IMG/VR virus record: IMGVR_UViG_3300002144_000072 | Coordinates: 33,112-97,111 of that record | Strand: one strand, 5' to 3' | Length of the DNA stretch: 64,000 nucleotides | From: a virus | Shown here: positions 58,213 to 64,000 of the stretch, one piece after another | Numbering within the stretch: position 1 is the first letter of the stretch | Layout: every line of letters begins with the position of its first letter | The notes under the pieces: generated by a model | What the model was told of the DNA's origin: nothing | Databases searched by the model: none | Seen by the model: the letters and a program-made list of their open reading frames with translations, nothing else | Translations under genes and position numbers: made by a program

Positions 58213-59987
58213 TCAAGATTAAAAATTTAACAGTACGCAACTTTATGAGCGTGGGCAATCAGACCCAAGCTATCGACTTTGACAAAGGTCAACTAACTCT
58301 TGTGCTAGGTGAGAACTTAGACCTAGGCGGAGATGACAGCGGTGCTCGAAATGGTACAGGTAAGACAACTATTATTAATGGTCTTAGCTATGGTATCTAC
58401 GGCAATGCACTGACTAACATCAAGAAAGACAATCTTGTTAACAAGATTAACAACAAAGCTATGTTAGTCACTGTGACTTTTGAAAAACACGGAGTTGAGT
58501 ATCACATCGAACGTGGTCGTAAACCTAACTTTCTAAAGTTTAGCATCAACGGTCAAGAGCAAGCACAGCTTGACAAAGATGAAAGCCAAGGTGACAGCCG
58601 CGAAACTCAGAAATCAATTGAAGAATTGTTTGGTATGACTCACGATATGTTTAAACATCTTGTGGCGTTGAATACTTACACAGAACCGTTCCTTTCTATG
58701 AAGGCTGGAGATCAACGCAACATTATCGAACAGTTGCTAGGCATTACATTGCTTTCAGAAAAAGCAGAAGCGCTTAAAGAACAAATTAAGATTTCTAAAG
58801 ATGCTATTGCTACAGAAAATACTCGCATCGAAACTATTAAGTCATCTAACGATCGTATTCAACAGAGTATCGATGCGCTTGAACGCAAACAGCGCATGTG
58901 GGATGAAACAAAAGAAAAGAATATTGAAAACATTCTAAAAGGCATTGACACACTTAGCACAATTGATGCTGAGGCTGAAATTGCAGCACACAGAGAGATT
59001 GTAATTTATAATCAAAAGCGTAAAGATATTAACGAACTTACAGGCTGGGTTAATCGTTGCGATCTTGATCTTACTAAAGAAGAAAAAACATCCGAACGAT
59101 TAAAGAAAGAAGTTGCAGATCTAGAAGATCACAAGTGCTATGCTTGCGGTCAAGAGATGCACGACGAAAAACACGAAGAAGTGCTTTCTGCTAAAAAGAA
59201 AGCTCTACAAGAATCCGCATTGCAGTATCTAACAACACAGTCTCAAATGTTAGAACACACTGATGCTATTAAGGCGCTGGGCGAACTAAATGACTGCCCT
59301 AAAGTTCAGTACGACAGTTTAGAAGAAGCACTTAATCACAAGAATACAATTGATAGCTTGATCAAAGAGCTAGAGATTAAAGAGGTTGAACAAAATCCGT
59401 ACTTTGAGCAGATTGAAGAACTTAAACATAGTGCCGTACAGGAAATTAATTGGGAAGCAGTGAATGAGCTTATAAAGCTCAAAGACCATCAAGAGTTTTT
59501 GAATAAGCTGTTGACCAGTAAAGATAGTTTTGTACGCAAACGAATTATTGATCAGAACTTAGCTCACTTGAATCAACGTCTAACATACTATCTTGATAAA
59601 ATTGGCTTACCACATCTTGTAGAATTTCAAAACGACCTAAGTGTTATTATTACACAGCTAGGTCAAGATCTAGACTTTGATAACTTGAGTCGCGGTGAGC
59701 GCAATCGTTTGATTCTAAGCATGAGCTGGGCATTCCGCGATGTATGGGAAAACTTATATCACCCTATCAACTTACTGTTCATCGACGAGCTAGTTGACAG
59801 CGGCATGGATGCTAGTGGAGTTGAATCAAGTATTGCAGTACTTAAAAAGATGACTCGTGAACGGAATAAGAATGTATTCTTGATTTCGCACAGGGACGAT
59901 CTAACAAGCCGGGTAAATCATGTACTAAAAGTTATTAAAGAAAACGGATTTACTAGCTACAGCAACGATGTGGATATTATTGCCTAA
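58209..59987 (+). CDS. 46: Recombination endonuclease subunit gp46 (Rad50-like ATPase)
   Basis: The 592-aa SMC-type protein has Walker A GARNGTGKTTI (about residues 45-55), two long coiled-coil arms around a zinc hook CYACGQ (about 309-314), the ABC signature LSRGERNRL (about 491-499), Walker B LLFIDELVDSG (about 518-528) and an H-loop VFLISHRDD. All ATPase elements are intact. It pairs with gp47 in resection of DNA ends. Length is close to T4 gp46 (560 aa). Its stop directly abuts the next ATG. Confidence 0.95.
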   Translation: MIKIKNLTVRNFMSVGNQTQAIDFDKGQLTLVLGENLDLGGDDSGARNGTGKTTIINGLSYGIYGNALTNIKKDNLVNKINNKAMLVTVTFEKHGVEYHIERGRKPNFLKFSINGQEQAQLDKDESQGDSRETQKSIEELFGMTHDMFKHLVALNTYTEPFLSMKAGDQRNIIEQLLGITLLSEKAEALKEQIKISKDAIATENTRIETIKSSNDRIQQSIDALERKQRMWDETKEKNIENILKGIDTLSTIDAEAEIAAHREIVIYNQKRKDINELTGWVNRCDLDLTKEEKTSERLKKEVADLEDHKCYACGQEMHDEKHEEVLSAKKKALQESALQYLTTQSQMLEHTDAIKALGELNDCPKVQYDSLEEALNHKNTIDSLIKELEIKEVEQNPYFEQIEELKHSAVQEINWEAVNELIKLKDHQEFLNKLLTSKDSFVRKRIIDQNLAHLNQRLTYYLDKIGLPHLVEFQNDLSVIITQLGQDLDFDNLSRGERNRLILSMSWAFRDVWENLYHPINLLFIDELVDSGMDASGVESSIAVLKKMTRERNKNVFLISHRDDLTSRVNHVLKVIKENGFTSYSNDVDIIA

Positions 59988-60572
59988 ATGTTTAATACCG
60001 GTGTGCATATTAGAGACGATTTAGTTCCTAACAAAGTTCAGGATCAACTTTGTCTGTTATTTGAAGATACTAGTTTTCCATGGTTTTTGTGTGAGCATAA
60101 AAATTTAACGTCAACGCCGCGAGAATATAATGCTTACAAATCTATTACTAACAATATTTTTGAATATACGCAGTTTACACATCAATTTATATCTAATGAA
60201 AAAATAAATTCTAAATTTGTAGACTACCCGTTATCGTTATTTCAAACTGTATGTACTGCACTTAATTTTAATTCATCAATTATTAGAATTAAAGCAAATT
60301 TGTGTCCAAAAGTTAACTTTGAAAATATCGATGCACACCAGACTCCACATGTTGATACTAATAGTAATCATTGGGTTATGATATATTACGTAAACGATAG
60401 TGACGGCGATACATTTTTATTTGATAATAATGATGTATCTATTGTTAAACATCGGATATCACCAAAAAAAGGAAGAATATTAATGTTTAACGGTAATACC
60501 CTACATGCAGGAATGCATCCTAGGAATCATGATTACAGGATAGTTATTAATTTTAACTTTATTAAATTATGA
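59988..60572 (+). CDS. 2OG-Fe(II) oxygenase-like protein
   Basis: The 194-aa protein shows the double-stranded beta-helix metal site: TPHVDTN (His-x-Asp, about residues 120-126), a distal His in NTLHAGMHP (about 171-179), and an Arg in DYRIVINFNF (about 182-191) for the 2-oxoglutarate carboxylate. Prolyl-hydroxylase-like enzymes of this kind are frequent in aquatic phages; the target is unknown. It starts on the base after the gp46 stop. The sequence is much more AT-rich than genes 46 and 47, which suggests later insertion between core genes. Confidence 0.8.
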   Translation: MFNTGVHIRDDLVPNKVQDQLCLLFEDTSFPWFLCEHKNLTSTPREYNAYKSITNNIFEYTQFTHQFISNEKINSKFVDYPLSLFQTVCTALNFNSSIIRIKANLCPKVNFENIDAHQTPHVDTNSNHWVMIYYVNDSDGDTFLFDNNDVSIVKHRISPKKGRILMFNGNTLHAGMHPRNHDYRIVINFNFIKL

Positions 60573-60802
60573 GTACAGACAGCCACGATAACATGATTGC
60601 TGCCTTCCAGGCATATTTCAAGTGGCAGACTAATTTTGAATACGGGCACAGCGACGAGGCAGGAATTAAGGCACGGTATTGGCTATCAGAAATACGCAAT
60701 GAGGCAAGTAAACGGCGAGTAGAAATACAAGAAAAAAGGCAAGAACGAAACAAAACCAGAATCCGCAAGATAGGCAGGCCCCGCAAGATAACTAAAGAGT
60801 GA
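60569..60802 (+). CDS. Small basic protein with AT-hook-like tail
   Basis: This 77-aa protein has a helical N-terminal part (MIAAFQAYFKWQTNFEYGH) and a strongly basic second half of Arg/Lys/Glu helix ending in KIGRPRKITK, where GRPRK matches the core of an AT-hook. It may bind AT-rich DNA or RNA. Its start overlaps the oxygenase stop and its end overlaps the next start as GTGA. Confidence 0.65.
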   Translation: MSTDSHDNMIAAFQAYFKWQTNFEYGHSDEAGIKARYWLSEIRNEASKRRVEIQEKRQERNKTRIRKIGRPRKITKE

Positions 60803-61233
60803 CATGGACATACAAGACTCAACTCGTAGAACAAATTCCAGAGGGCTACATTGGCTTTGTATATCTAATCACGAATCTCACTACCGGGCAAAAGTACATA
60901 GGCAAAAAACTTGCACAATTCAAACGTACTAAACCACCTCTCAAAGGCAAAAAACTTAAACGTAGATCAACAGTTGAAAGCGATTGGCGTACATATTGGG
61001 GTTCCTCCGATAGACTTAACGCAGACATCGAATCACTAGGCCCGGAAAACTTCACAAGAGAAATTTTATATTACTGCACTTCTAAAGCAGAACTAAGCTA
61101 CATTGAGGCAAGAGAGCAGTTTGAACGCAAAGTACTCGAAACAAACGAGTATTATAATGGCATTATTAATGTCAGAGTTGGCGGATCAGACAAGCTAAGG
61201 CAAGCTCTACTAGAGCACAAAAAGGCCATTTAA
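60799..61233 (+). CDS. GIY-YIG nuclease-domain protein, SegE-like
   Basis: The 144-aa protein carries GFVYLITNLTTGQKYIGKKL (about residues 14-33), a GIY-YIG motif in which the first triad is GFV-Y, followed by RRSTVESDWRTYWGSS, where the Arg is in the expected place. It ends with a basic C-terminus. It resembles the SegE-like group of phage GIY-YIG proteins. The start is GTG overlapping the previous TGA. It may be a free-standing homing nuclease or a domesticated one; the structured non-coding region immediately after it is notable. Confidence 0.75.
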   Translation: MTWTYKTQLVEQIPEGYIGFVYLITNLTTGQKYIGKKLAQFKRTKPPLKGKKLKRRSTVESDWRTYWGSSDRLNADIESLGPENFTREILYYCTSKAELSYIEAREQFERKVLETNEYYNGIINVRVGGSDKLRQALLEHKKAI

Positions 61234-61244
61234 TCACCAAATAA

Positions 61245-61592
61245 GCCCGCACTGGCGACTGTTATAGTGCCCGCAATCCGTTCTGATGTGTGACGGTATG
61301 GAATTCCTCTGTTGGTGAAGGGGTTGTAAATCACTATCCTTAACAGGACGTTGATCGGATACGCCTACGTACAACCGGTTTGATTTGCAAGGAAAAAATT
61401 AAAAAGGCTAAATGATGGGAGAAAGACCCACGGTTATTATGCAAGACAGCATTTGTGTAATAATCCGCCGTTGTTAAAAGACAGAATGAGTAGGTACCGG
61501 ACAACCGCCTACGTTAAGCAACTTGCTTTATAGTTCAAATGCTGTGTGTACTGTGCGACTCGCATAATGCTTCTTAGCCCGCAAGGGCTAAG
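61245..61592 (+). ncRNA. Candidate structured RNA, multi-hairpin, class unknown
   Basis: No credible reading frame covers this stretch, but it holds many stems. GCACT (61249-61253) pairs with AGTGC (61266-61270). GGTTGTA (61322-61328) pairs with TACAACC (61370-61376) and encloses ATCC/GGAT plus TTAAC/GTTGA around a 5-base loop. TGGG/CCCA lies at 61416-61430. CGGTTATTA (61431-61439) pairs with 61458-61467 with one bulged T. GTAGG-tac-CGG-(ACAA)-CCG-CCTAC spans 61490-61512. CTTAGCCC-(GCAA)-GGGCTAAG at 61573-61592 has a GNRA loop on the plus strand. The motif CGCCTACGT occurs twice. Boundaries and class are not known. Confidence 0.5.
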
Positions 61593-61620
61593 TGTGACTG
61601 AACGATCTGCATAATACTTA

Positions 61621-61768
61621 AATTGCTTCGCAATTAATAATACTTCATAATAAAACACATTAAATACTTCTAGTAAGAAAAAAGTGCTTTGAGCGTTAGC
61701 GAAAAAGCAAATGAGCTTTAGCTCATTATTACAATAAATAAATTATAATACTATTCACAATGAATAGT
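61621..61768. repeat. Cluster of short perfect hairpins in a gene-free stretch
   Basis: Three perfect palindromic stem-loops follow each other: AATTGC-TTC-GCAATT (61621-61635), ATGAGC-TTTA-GCTCAT (61711-61726) and ACTATTCA-CAA-TGAATAGT (61750-61768). Between them GCTTT (61686-61690) can pair with AAAGC (61704-61708). Loops are three to four bases. The region is very AT-rich and no gene is seen between 61234 and 61832. They may be part of the same RNA, mRNA-end stabilisers or protein-binding sites. Confidence 0.6.
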
Positions 61769-61802
61769 TCAGAATACAACATTATCGAATCAGTGTGATA
61801 GT

Positions 61803-61810
61803 GATAAATA
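61803..61810 (+). promoter_or_regulatory. Late-type promoter box
   Basis: GATAAATA, one base from TATAAATA. The expected transcript start near 61816 gives a 17-base leader with AGGGA before the ATG at 61833. It fits late expression of the two capsid-type small proteins downstream. Confidence 0.55.
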
Positions 61811-61832
61811 TACTACAATTAGGGAACACGTC

Positions 61833-62477
61833 ATGAGAATCAATGATATTTTAACAGAAAGTCAACAACAAGAGCTCGAAGAAGGCCCATTGGGTGCTAT
61901 CGGACGAGGACTAGCCAAAGGAATTGGCGGAGTTGCTAAAGGCGTTGGTATGATCGGCGGCATTGCAGGTGGCGTTAAGAAAGCGTACCAAAAAGGTAAA
62001 GCTACTTCTACTGCAAATATCGCAGGAGATGTTCCAGCTGCTGCACCAGATCCAGCAATGCAAAAAGCATACGATGACGAATATGCTAAAGTGACTGCGC
62101 CTAAAAAAGCACCGGCACCAGCAGCAGCAGCACCAGCAGCGGCGGCACCAGCAGGCTCAATAGCAGGCGCAGCAGCAGGCGCAGCAGCACCACAACCAGC
62201 AGCAGCACCAGCAGCAAATCCTAAAGCAGATAGTGCATACGCACAAGTTAAAGCACAAGTTGGCCAACTTGACAAAAAAGGTAAGCAGCGCATTATGCAA
62301 ATGCTACAAAAGTCATTAGCAGCGCCGGCTCCTAAAAAAGCAGCACCAGCAGCAGCACCAGCAGCAGTACCAGCTGAACCACAAATGGCAGGATTCTACG
62401 ATAGTGTGCAAAGACACAAAGAGCGTATGATGACCGAAGCATTGATTGCAGGGACCGCTAGCTTGTACAGAAGATGA
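61833..62477 (+). CDS. Ala/Pro-rich protein with capsid-targeting-like N-terminus
   Basis: The 214-aa protein begins MRINDILTESQQQELEEGPL, then a Gly-rich helix (about residues 22-52), a long Ala/Pro-rich low-complexity linker (about 88-130) and a helical C-terminal part (VGQLDKKGKQRIMQMLQKSL). The start resembles the T4 capsid-targeting sequence (M-K-x-x-x-E-F-I-x-E), and both ILTE-S and LEE-GP fit the gp21 prohead-protease rule L/I-x-E before a small residue. It may therefore be an internal head or scaffold-core protein; this is inference. Repetitive GCA/CCA codons mark the linker. Confidence 0.65.
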   Translation: MRINDILTESQQQELEEGPLGAIGRGLAKGIGGVAKGVGMIGGIAGGVKKAYQKGKATSTANIAGDVPAAAPDPAMQKAYDDEYAKVTAPKKAPAPAAAAPAAAAPAGSIAGAAAGAAAPQPAAAPAANPKADSAYAQVKAQVGQLDKKGKQRIMQMLQKSLAAPAPKKAAPAAAPAAVPAEPQMAGFYDSVQRHKERMMTEALIAGTASLYRR

Positions 62478-62704
62478 GAATAAGTGATTTAATAGAAGAT
62501 AGGGCTCTTGAAGAAGGCCCTATGTGGGATAAAGTTAAAGGTTTCTTTAAAGGTAAACCAAAAGACACCACCGCAGTTAAGTCATCACCGTTTGATATTA
62601 TTCCTAGAAGAGATGCTAAAAACATGTTAGGTAAAATTATCAACGGAAAGCCGTTAGAATCTAACGAAATTCGTTTATTAAATCAAGTATACAACAAGCT
62701 CTAA
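62474..62704 (+). CDS. Small protein with the same N-terminal leader motif
   Basis: This 76-aa protein begins MRISDLIEDRALEEGPMWDK, matching its upstream neighbour in MRI-x-D-[IL] and LEEGP, followed by a basic segment (KGFFKGKPKD) and a helical C-terminus (LGKIINGKPLESNEIRLLNQ). The LEE-G site fits T4-type prohead-protease cleavage, which would release a basic 64-residue product. It overlaps the preceding gene by four bases and its stop overlaps the convergent stop of the gene-26 extension by two bases. Confidence 0.6.
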   Translation: MRISDLIEDRALEEGPMWDKVKGFFKGKPKDTTAVKSSPFDIIPRRDAKNMLGKIINGKPLESNEIRLLNQVYNKL

Positions 62705-62928
62705 AAGAAAGGCAGTCCTGTCTTTTTAGTTGTTTCTAAATTCTCTTTAATAATCTCGCCGACGATTTCTCTTTCGTCCCAACTCATATTCAATACTTCT
62801 TCATAAGAAAGGCCTCGCATGTACCAACATAGCTTGAGGCAATCTTTCTTAATTGCCTTACCTTCTTTATCTAATTTCTCAGACTCACGTAAAATCTCCG
62901 GTAAGGGCAGACTTAAGATTTTACGCCG
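62701..62928 (-). CDS. -1 frame extension of gene 26 (gp51-like or chaperone-type domain), no own start codon
   Basis: This 75-codon frame runs from the gene-26 slip site to a TAG at 62701-62703. It reads as a compact helical domain with KKDCLKLCWYMRGLSYEEVL and NMSWDEREIVGEIIKEN. It opens after a TGA about 20 codons upstream and has no ATG, GTG or TTG before the internal Met of WYMRGL, which has no ribosome-binding site. It is therefore most easily expressed by -1 frameshifting from gene 26, giving a 362-aa fusion. A short second protein after gp26 recalls T4 gene 51, but no sequence match to gp51 can be claimed. Confidence 0.6.
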   Translation of the reverse strand, partial: RRKILSLPLPEILRESEKLDKEGKAIKKDCLKLCWYMRGLSYEEVLNMSWDEREIVGEIIKENLETTKKTGLPFF

Positions 62929-63788
62929 AAAAAATTTGCTTGATCCATTGATACTGGCATAGTGAATGGTTTTTCACATTCAGAACATTGAACGTTTTGT
63001 TCTTTAAGTTCGATTTGACTTTTAATTGCATTAATATGGCTTGATATCTTTTCAAACAAATCTTTAGACGTATTGTGAATAAACTCTCTAATCATTGCTT
63101 TATCATCTACACTACCGTCTGGCGTATCAATTTTTGAAATACAATCAGCAACAATATCCACAGTTAGCTCTGTTAATTTGATAAAACTAGCGCCAAATTT
63201 GTCTAATTTAACCTCATCGGACAGTTCTTCGTCGTTGATAATTTGAAAAATACGTTGCTGTTCCATTGTCTTGATAGAAGTTTTAGTAATTTCTCTATAT
63301 GAATAAGGACGAATATGTACAACTAACGGATCAGCATCAACTATTTCGTTGTATTCAAAATTGTTAAACACTGAGAACCAGTCTGACAGATTTAATTCAT
63401 AAGAATTTTCCGCTTTGCAGTATGGACATTCACATCCTACCTCCATCTTTTCTCCGTAAGTAGCAATACGAATTGCAATTAGAGCAAAATCTAAATCAAT
63501 TGCAGGCATTTTCCACGGATCTATAATAGCAGGGATACAGCTTTTGATTAACTCGACAGTGCTTTGTCCTGATAACAATGCATCTGGAGTTTTAAACATT
63601 AACTCGTCTTTTGCTGTCATAGCAAATACTGGATATTGATTATCTGTACTAACATCTAAAGATCCAGGTGCGTAAAATTTTCCTTTAGACGGAAGTGATA
63701 CATAGATTTTAGGTTGTCTGTAGAACGCTGCTAGCGGGTTCTTCTTTGCCATCGTCACAGTTGGTGCTACATTTGGAATTTCGTTCAT
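62913..63788 (-). CDS. 26: Baseplate hub protein, gp26-type (T4_baseplate family)
   Basis: The 291-aa protein has the family's N-terminal block LPSKGKFYAPGSLDVSTD (about residues 32-49), FAMTAKDELMFKTPDALLSG (55-74) and IPAIIDPWKMPAIDLDFALI (85-104). It then has two cysteine pairs, CECPYC (119-124) and CSEC (about 273-276), that could form a zinc ribbon. It is longer than T4 gp26 (208 aa). The ATG at 63788 follows GGAG; an ATG ten codons upstream lacks one. It is behind a perfect late promoter and ends in a likely frameshift site. Confidence 0.8.
   Translation of the reverse strand: MNEIPNVAPTVTMAKKNPLAAFYRQPKIYVSLPSKGKFYAPGSLDVSTDNQYPVFAMTAKDELMFKTPDALLSGQSTVELIKSCIPAIIDPWKMPAIDLDFALIAIRIATYGEKMEVGCECPYCKAENSYELNLSDWFSVFNNFEYNEIVDADPLVVHIRPYSYREITKTSIKTMEQQRIFQIINDEELSDEVKLDKFGASFIKLTELTVDIVADCISKIDTPDGSVDDKAMIREFIHNTSKDLFEKISSHINAIKSQIELKEQNVQCSECEKPFTMPVSMDQANFFGVKS
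62928..62934 (-). promoter_or_regulatory. Candidate programmed -1 ribosomal frameshift site
   Basis: Read on the minus strand in the gene-26 frame, codons AAT TTT TTC contain the heptamer T TTT TTC, a classical X-XXY-YYZ slip sequence on which both Phe tRNAs can re-pair after a -1 shift; A AAT TTT, one codon earlier, is a second possibility. It lies five codons before the gene-26 stop and leads into the 75-codon open extension. Confidence 0.6.
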
Positions 63789-63797
63789 TTTATCTCC

Positions 63798-63829
63798 GAT
63801 AAATACAATAACGCTCAATACTATTTATA
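63798..63829. promoter_or_regulatory. Divergent late-type promoter pair
   Basis: A perfect TATAAATA lies on the minus strand at 63822-63829 and would start gene-26 mRNA near 63816 with a 28-base leader containing GGAG. On the plus strand GATAAATA (63798-63805) would start transcription near 63811 toward the gene at 63859. The minus-strand box is the stronger call. Confidence 0.55.
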
Positions 63830-63858
63830 TGCGCAGATAACCAGGAAAAAATTAAAAA

Positions 63859-64000
63859 ATGGCAGTTTTTATCGATATCCCCGGAGTCGGAACCGTAGAA
63901 GCCAAAAACGCTGCATCTGAAGCCACCTTACGAGAACTTGTAAGAGTCATGGGCGGCAAAACTGGTGGCGGTGGTGGCGGTGGTGGAGTTGTCTTTGCTG
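63859..64000 (+). CDS. N-terminal fragment of a tail protein, possibly tape measure/hub
   Basis: The first 47 residues are visible: MAVFIDIPGVGTVEAKNAAS, a helix ATLRELVRVMGG, and then a run of eight glycines before the right edge. AGGAAAA is the ribosome-binding site. In T4-like phages the tape-measure gene (29) lies in the same hub cluster as 26 and 51, and such a start followed by a Gly-rich linker is compatible with it. Too little is visible for a firm name. Confidence 0.4.
   Translation, partial: MAVFIDIPGVGTVEAKNAASEATLRELVRVMGGKTGGGGGGGGVVFA

Noticed and set aside
61245-61560. tRNA, tmRNA or group I intron in the gene-free region
   Set aside because: No acceptor/anticodon arms, no T-loop GTTCRA, and no recognisable P/Q/R/S intron core could be found by eye; the region is therefore reported only as structured RNA of unknown class.
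61862-62293. 143-codon minus-strand frame opposite the Ala/Pro-rich protein
   Set aside because: It is the mirror of GCA/CCA repeats and has no family features; the plus-strand gene has a promoter, a ribosome-binding site and a leader motif shared with its neighbour.
1-64000. Prophage or integrated element
   Set aside because: No integrase, excisionase, repressor, attachment-site-like flanking repeat or host gene is seen; the gene set is that of a lytic T4-like phage.

Overview
This window is most simply read as a piece of the chromosome of a strictly lytic, T4-like contractile-tailed phage (about 37-38% GC by eye). The support is a set of recognisable T4-type genes: the baseplate proteins gp25, gp6, gp53, a gp5-type spike and a gp26-type hub protein, the late sigma factor gp55, and the recombination nuclease pair gp47/gp46. 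An early-region RNase H-like nuclease and TATAAATA-type late promoter boxes agree with this. No integrase, repressor, photosynthesis gene or tRNA was recognised. The host cannot be named from sequence alone; the gene set resembles aquatic T4-like phages.

Layout. (1) 1-11022, plus strand: a tightly packed, mostly overlapping run of small genes. It holds a GT-B glycosyltransferase, folE, a cupin, a phosphoribosyltransferase, a HIT protein, an AbrB-like protein, queE, a methyltransferase, a T4 Rnh-like nuclease and many short unrecognised genes. (2) 11002-19977, minus strand: a glycan-type cassette of two SGNH-like proteins, a GT10-like transferase, an N-twitch radical SAM enzyme, four GT-A transferases and two small unknowns. 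(3) 20036-30993, minus: adsorption proteins, with two tandem paralogues, four long fibre-like paralogues sharing one N-terminal domain, and a fibre-assembly-like protein. (4) 30998-56201, minus: the baseplate block, including one gene for about 4,930 residues in the place where T4 carries gene 7. (5) 56295-61233, plus: gp55, gp47, gp46, a 2OG-Fe(II) oxygenase, a small basic protein and a GIY-YIG protein. (6) 61234-61832: a gene-free stretch full of stem-loops. (7) 61833-62704, plus: two small proteins with capsid-targeting-like N-termini. (8) 62701-63788, minus: gp26-type hub protein plus a -1 frame extension that has no start codon of its own. (9) 63859-64000, plus: start of another, possibly tape-measure-like, gene.

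How it fits together. Early genes appear to be read from sigma70-type promoters; those in front of queE and gene 47 lie so close to the ATG that the messages may be leaderless. gp55 would then direct transcription from NATAAATA boxes upstream of structural genes on both strands. folE and queE supply early steps toward preQ0 and point to 7-deazaguanine DNA modification, though queD, queC and a transglycosylase are not in view. The most noteworthy items are the likely programmed -1 frameshift in gene 26, the structured intergenic RNA, the displaced third cysteine of QueE, the modular giant baseplate protein, and the radical SAM/glycosyltransferase cassette beside the fibre genes.
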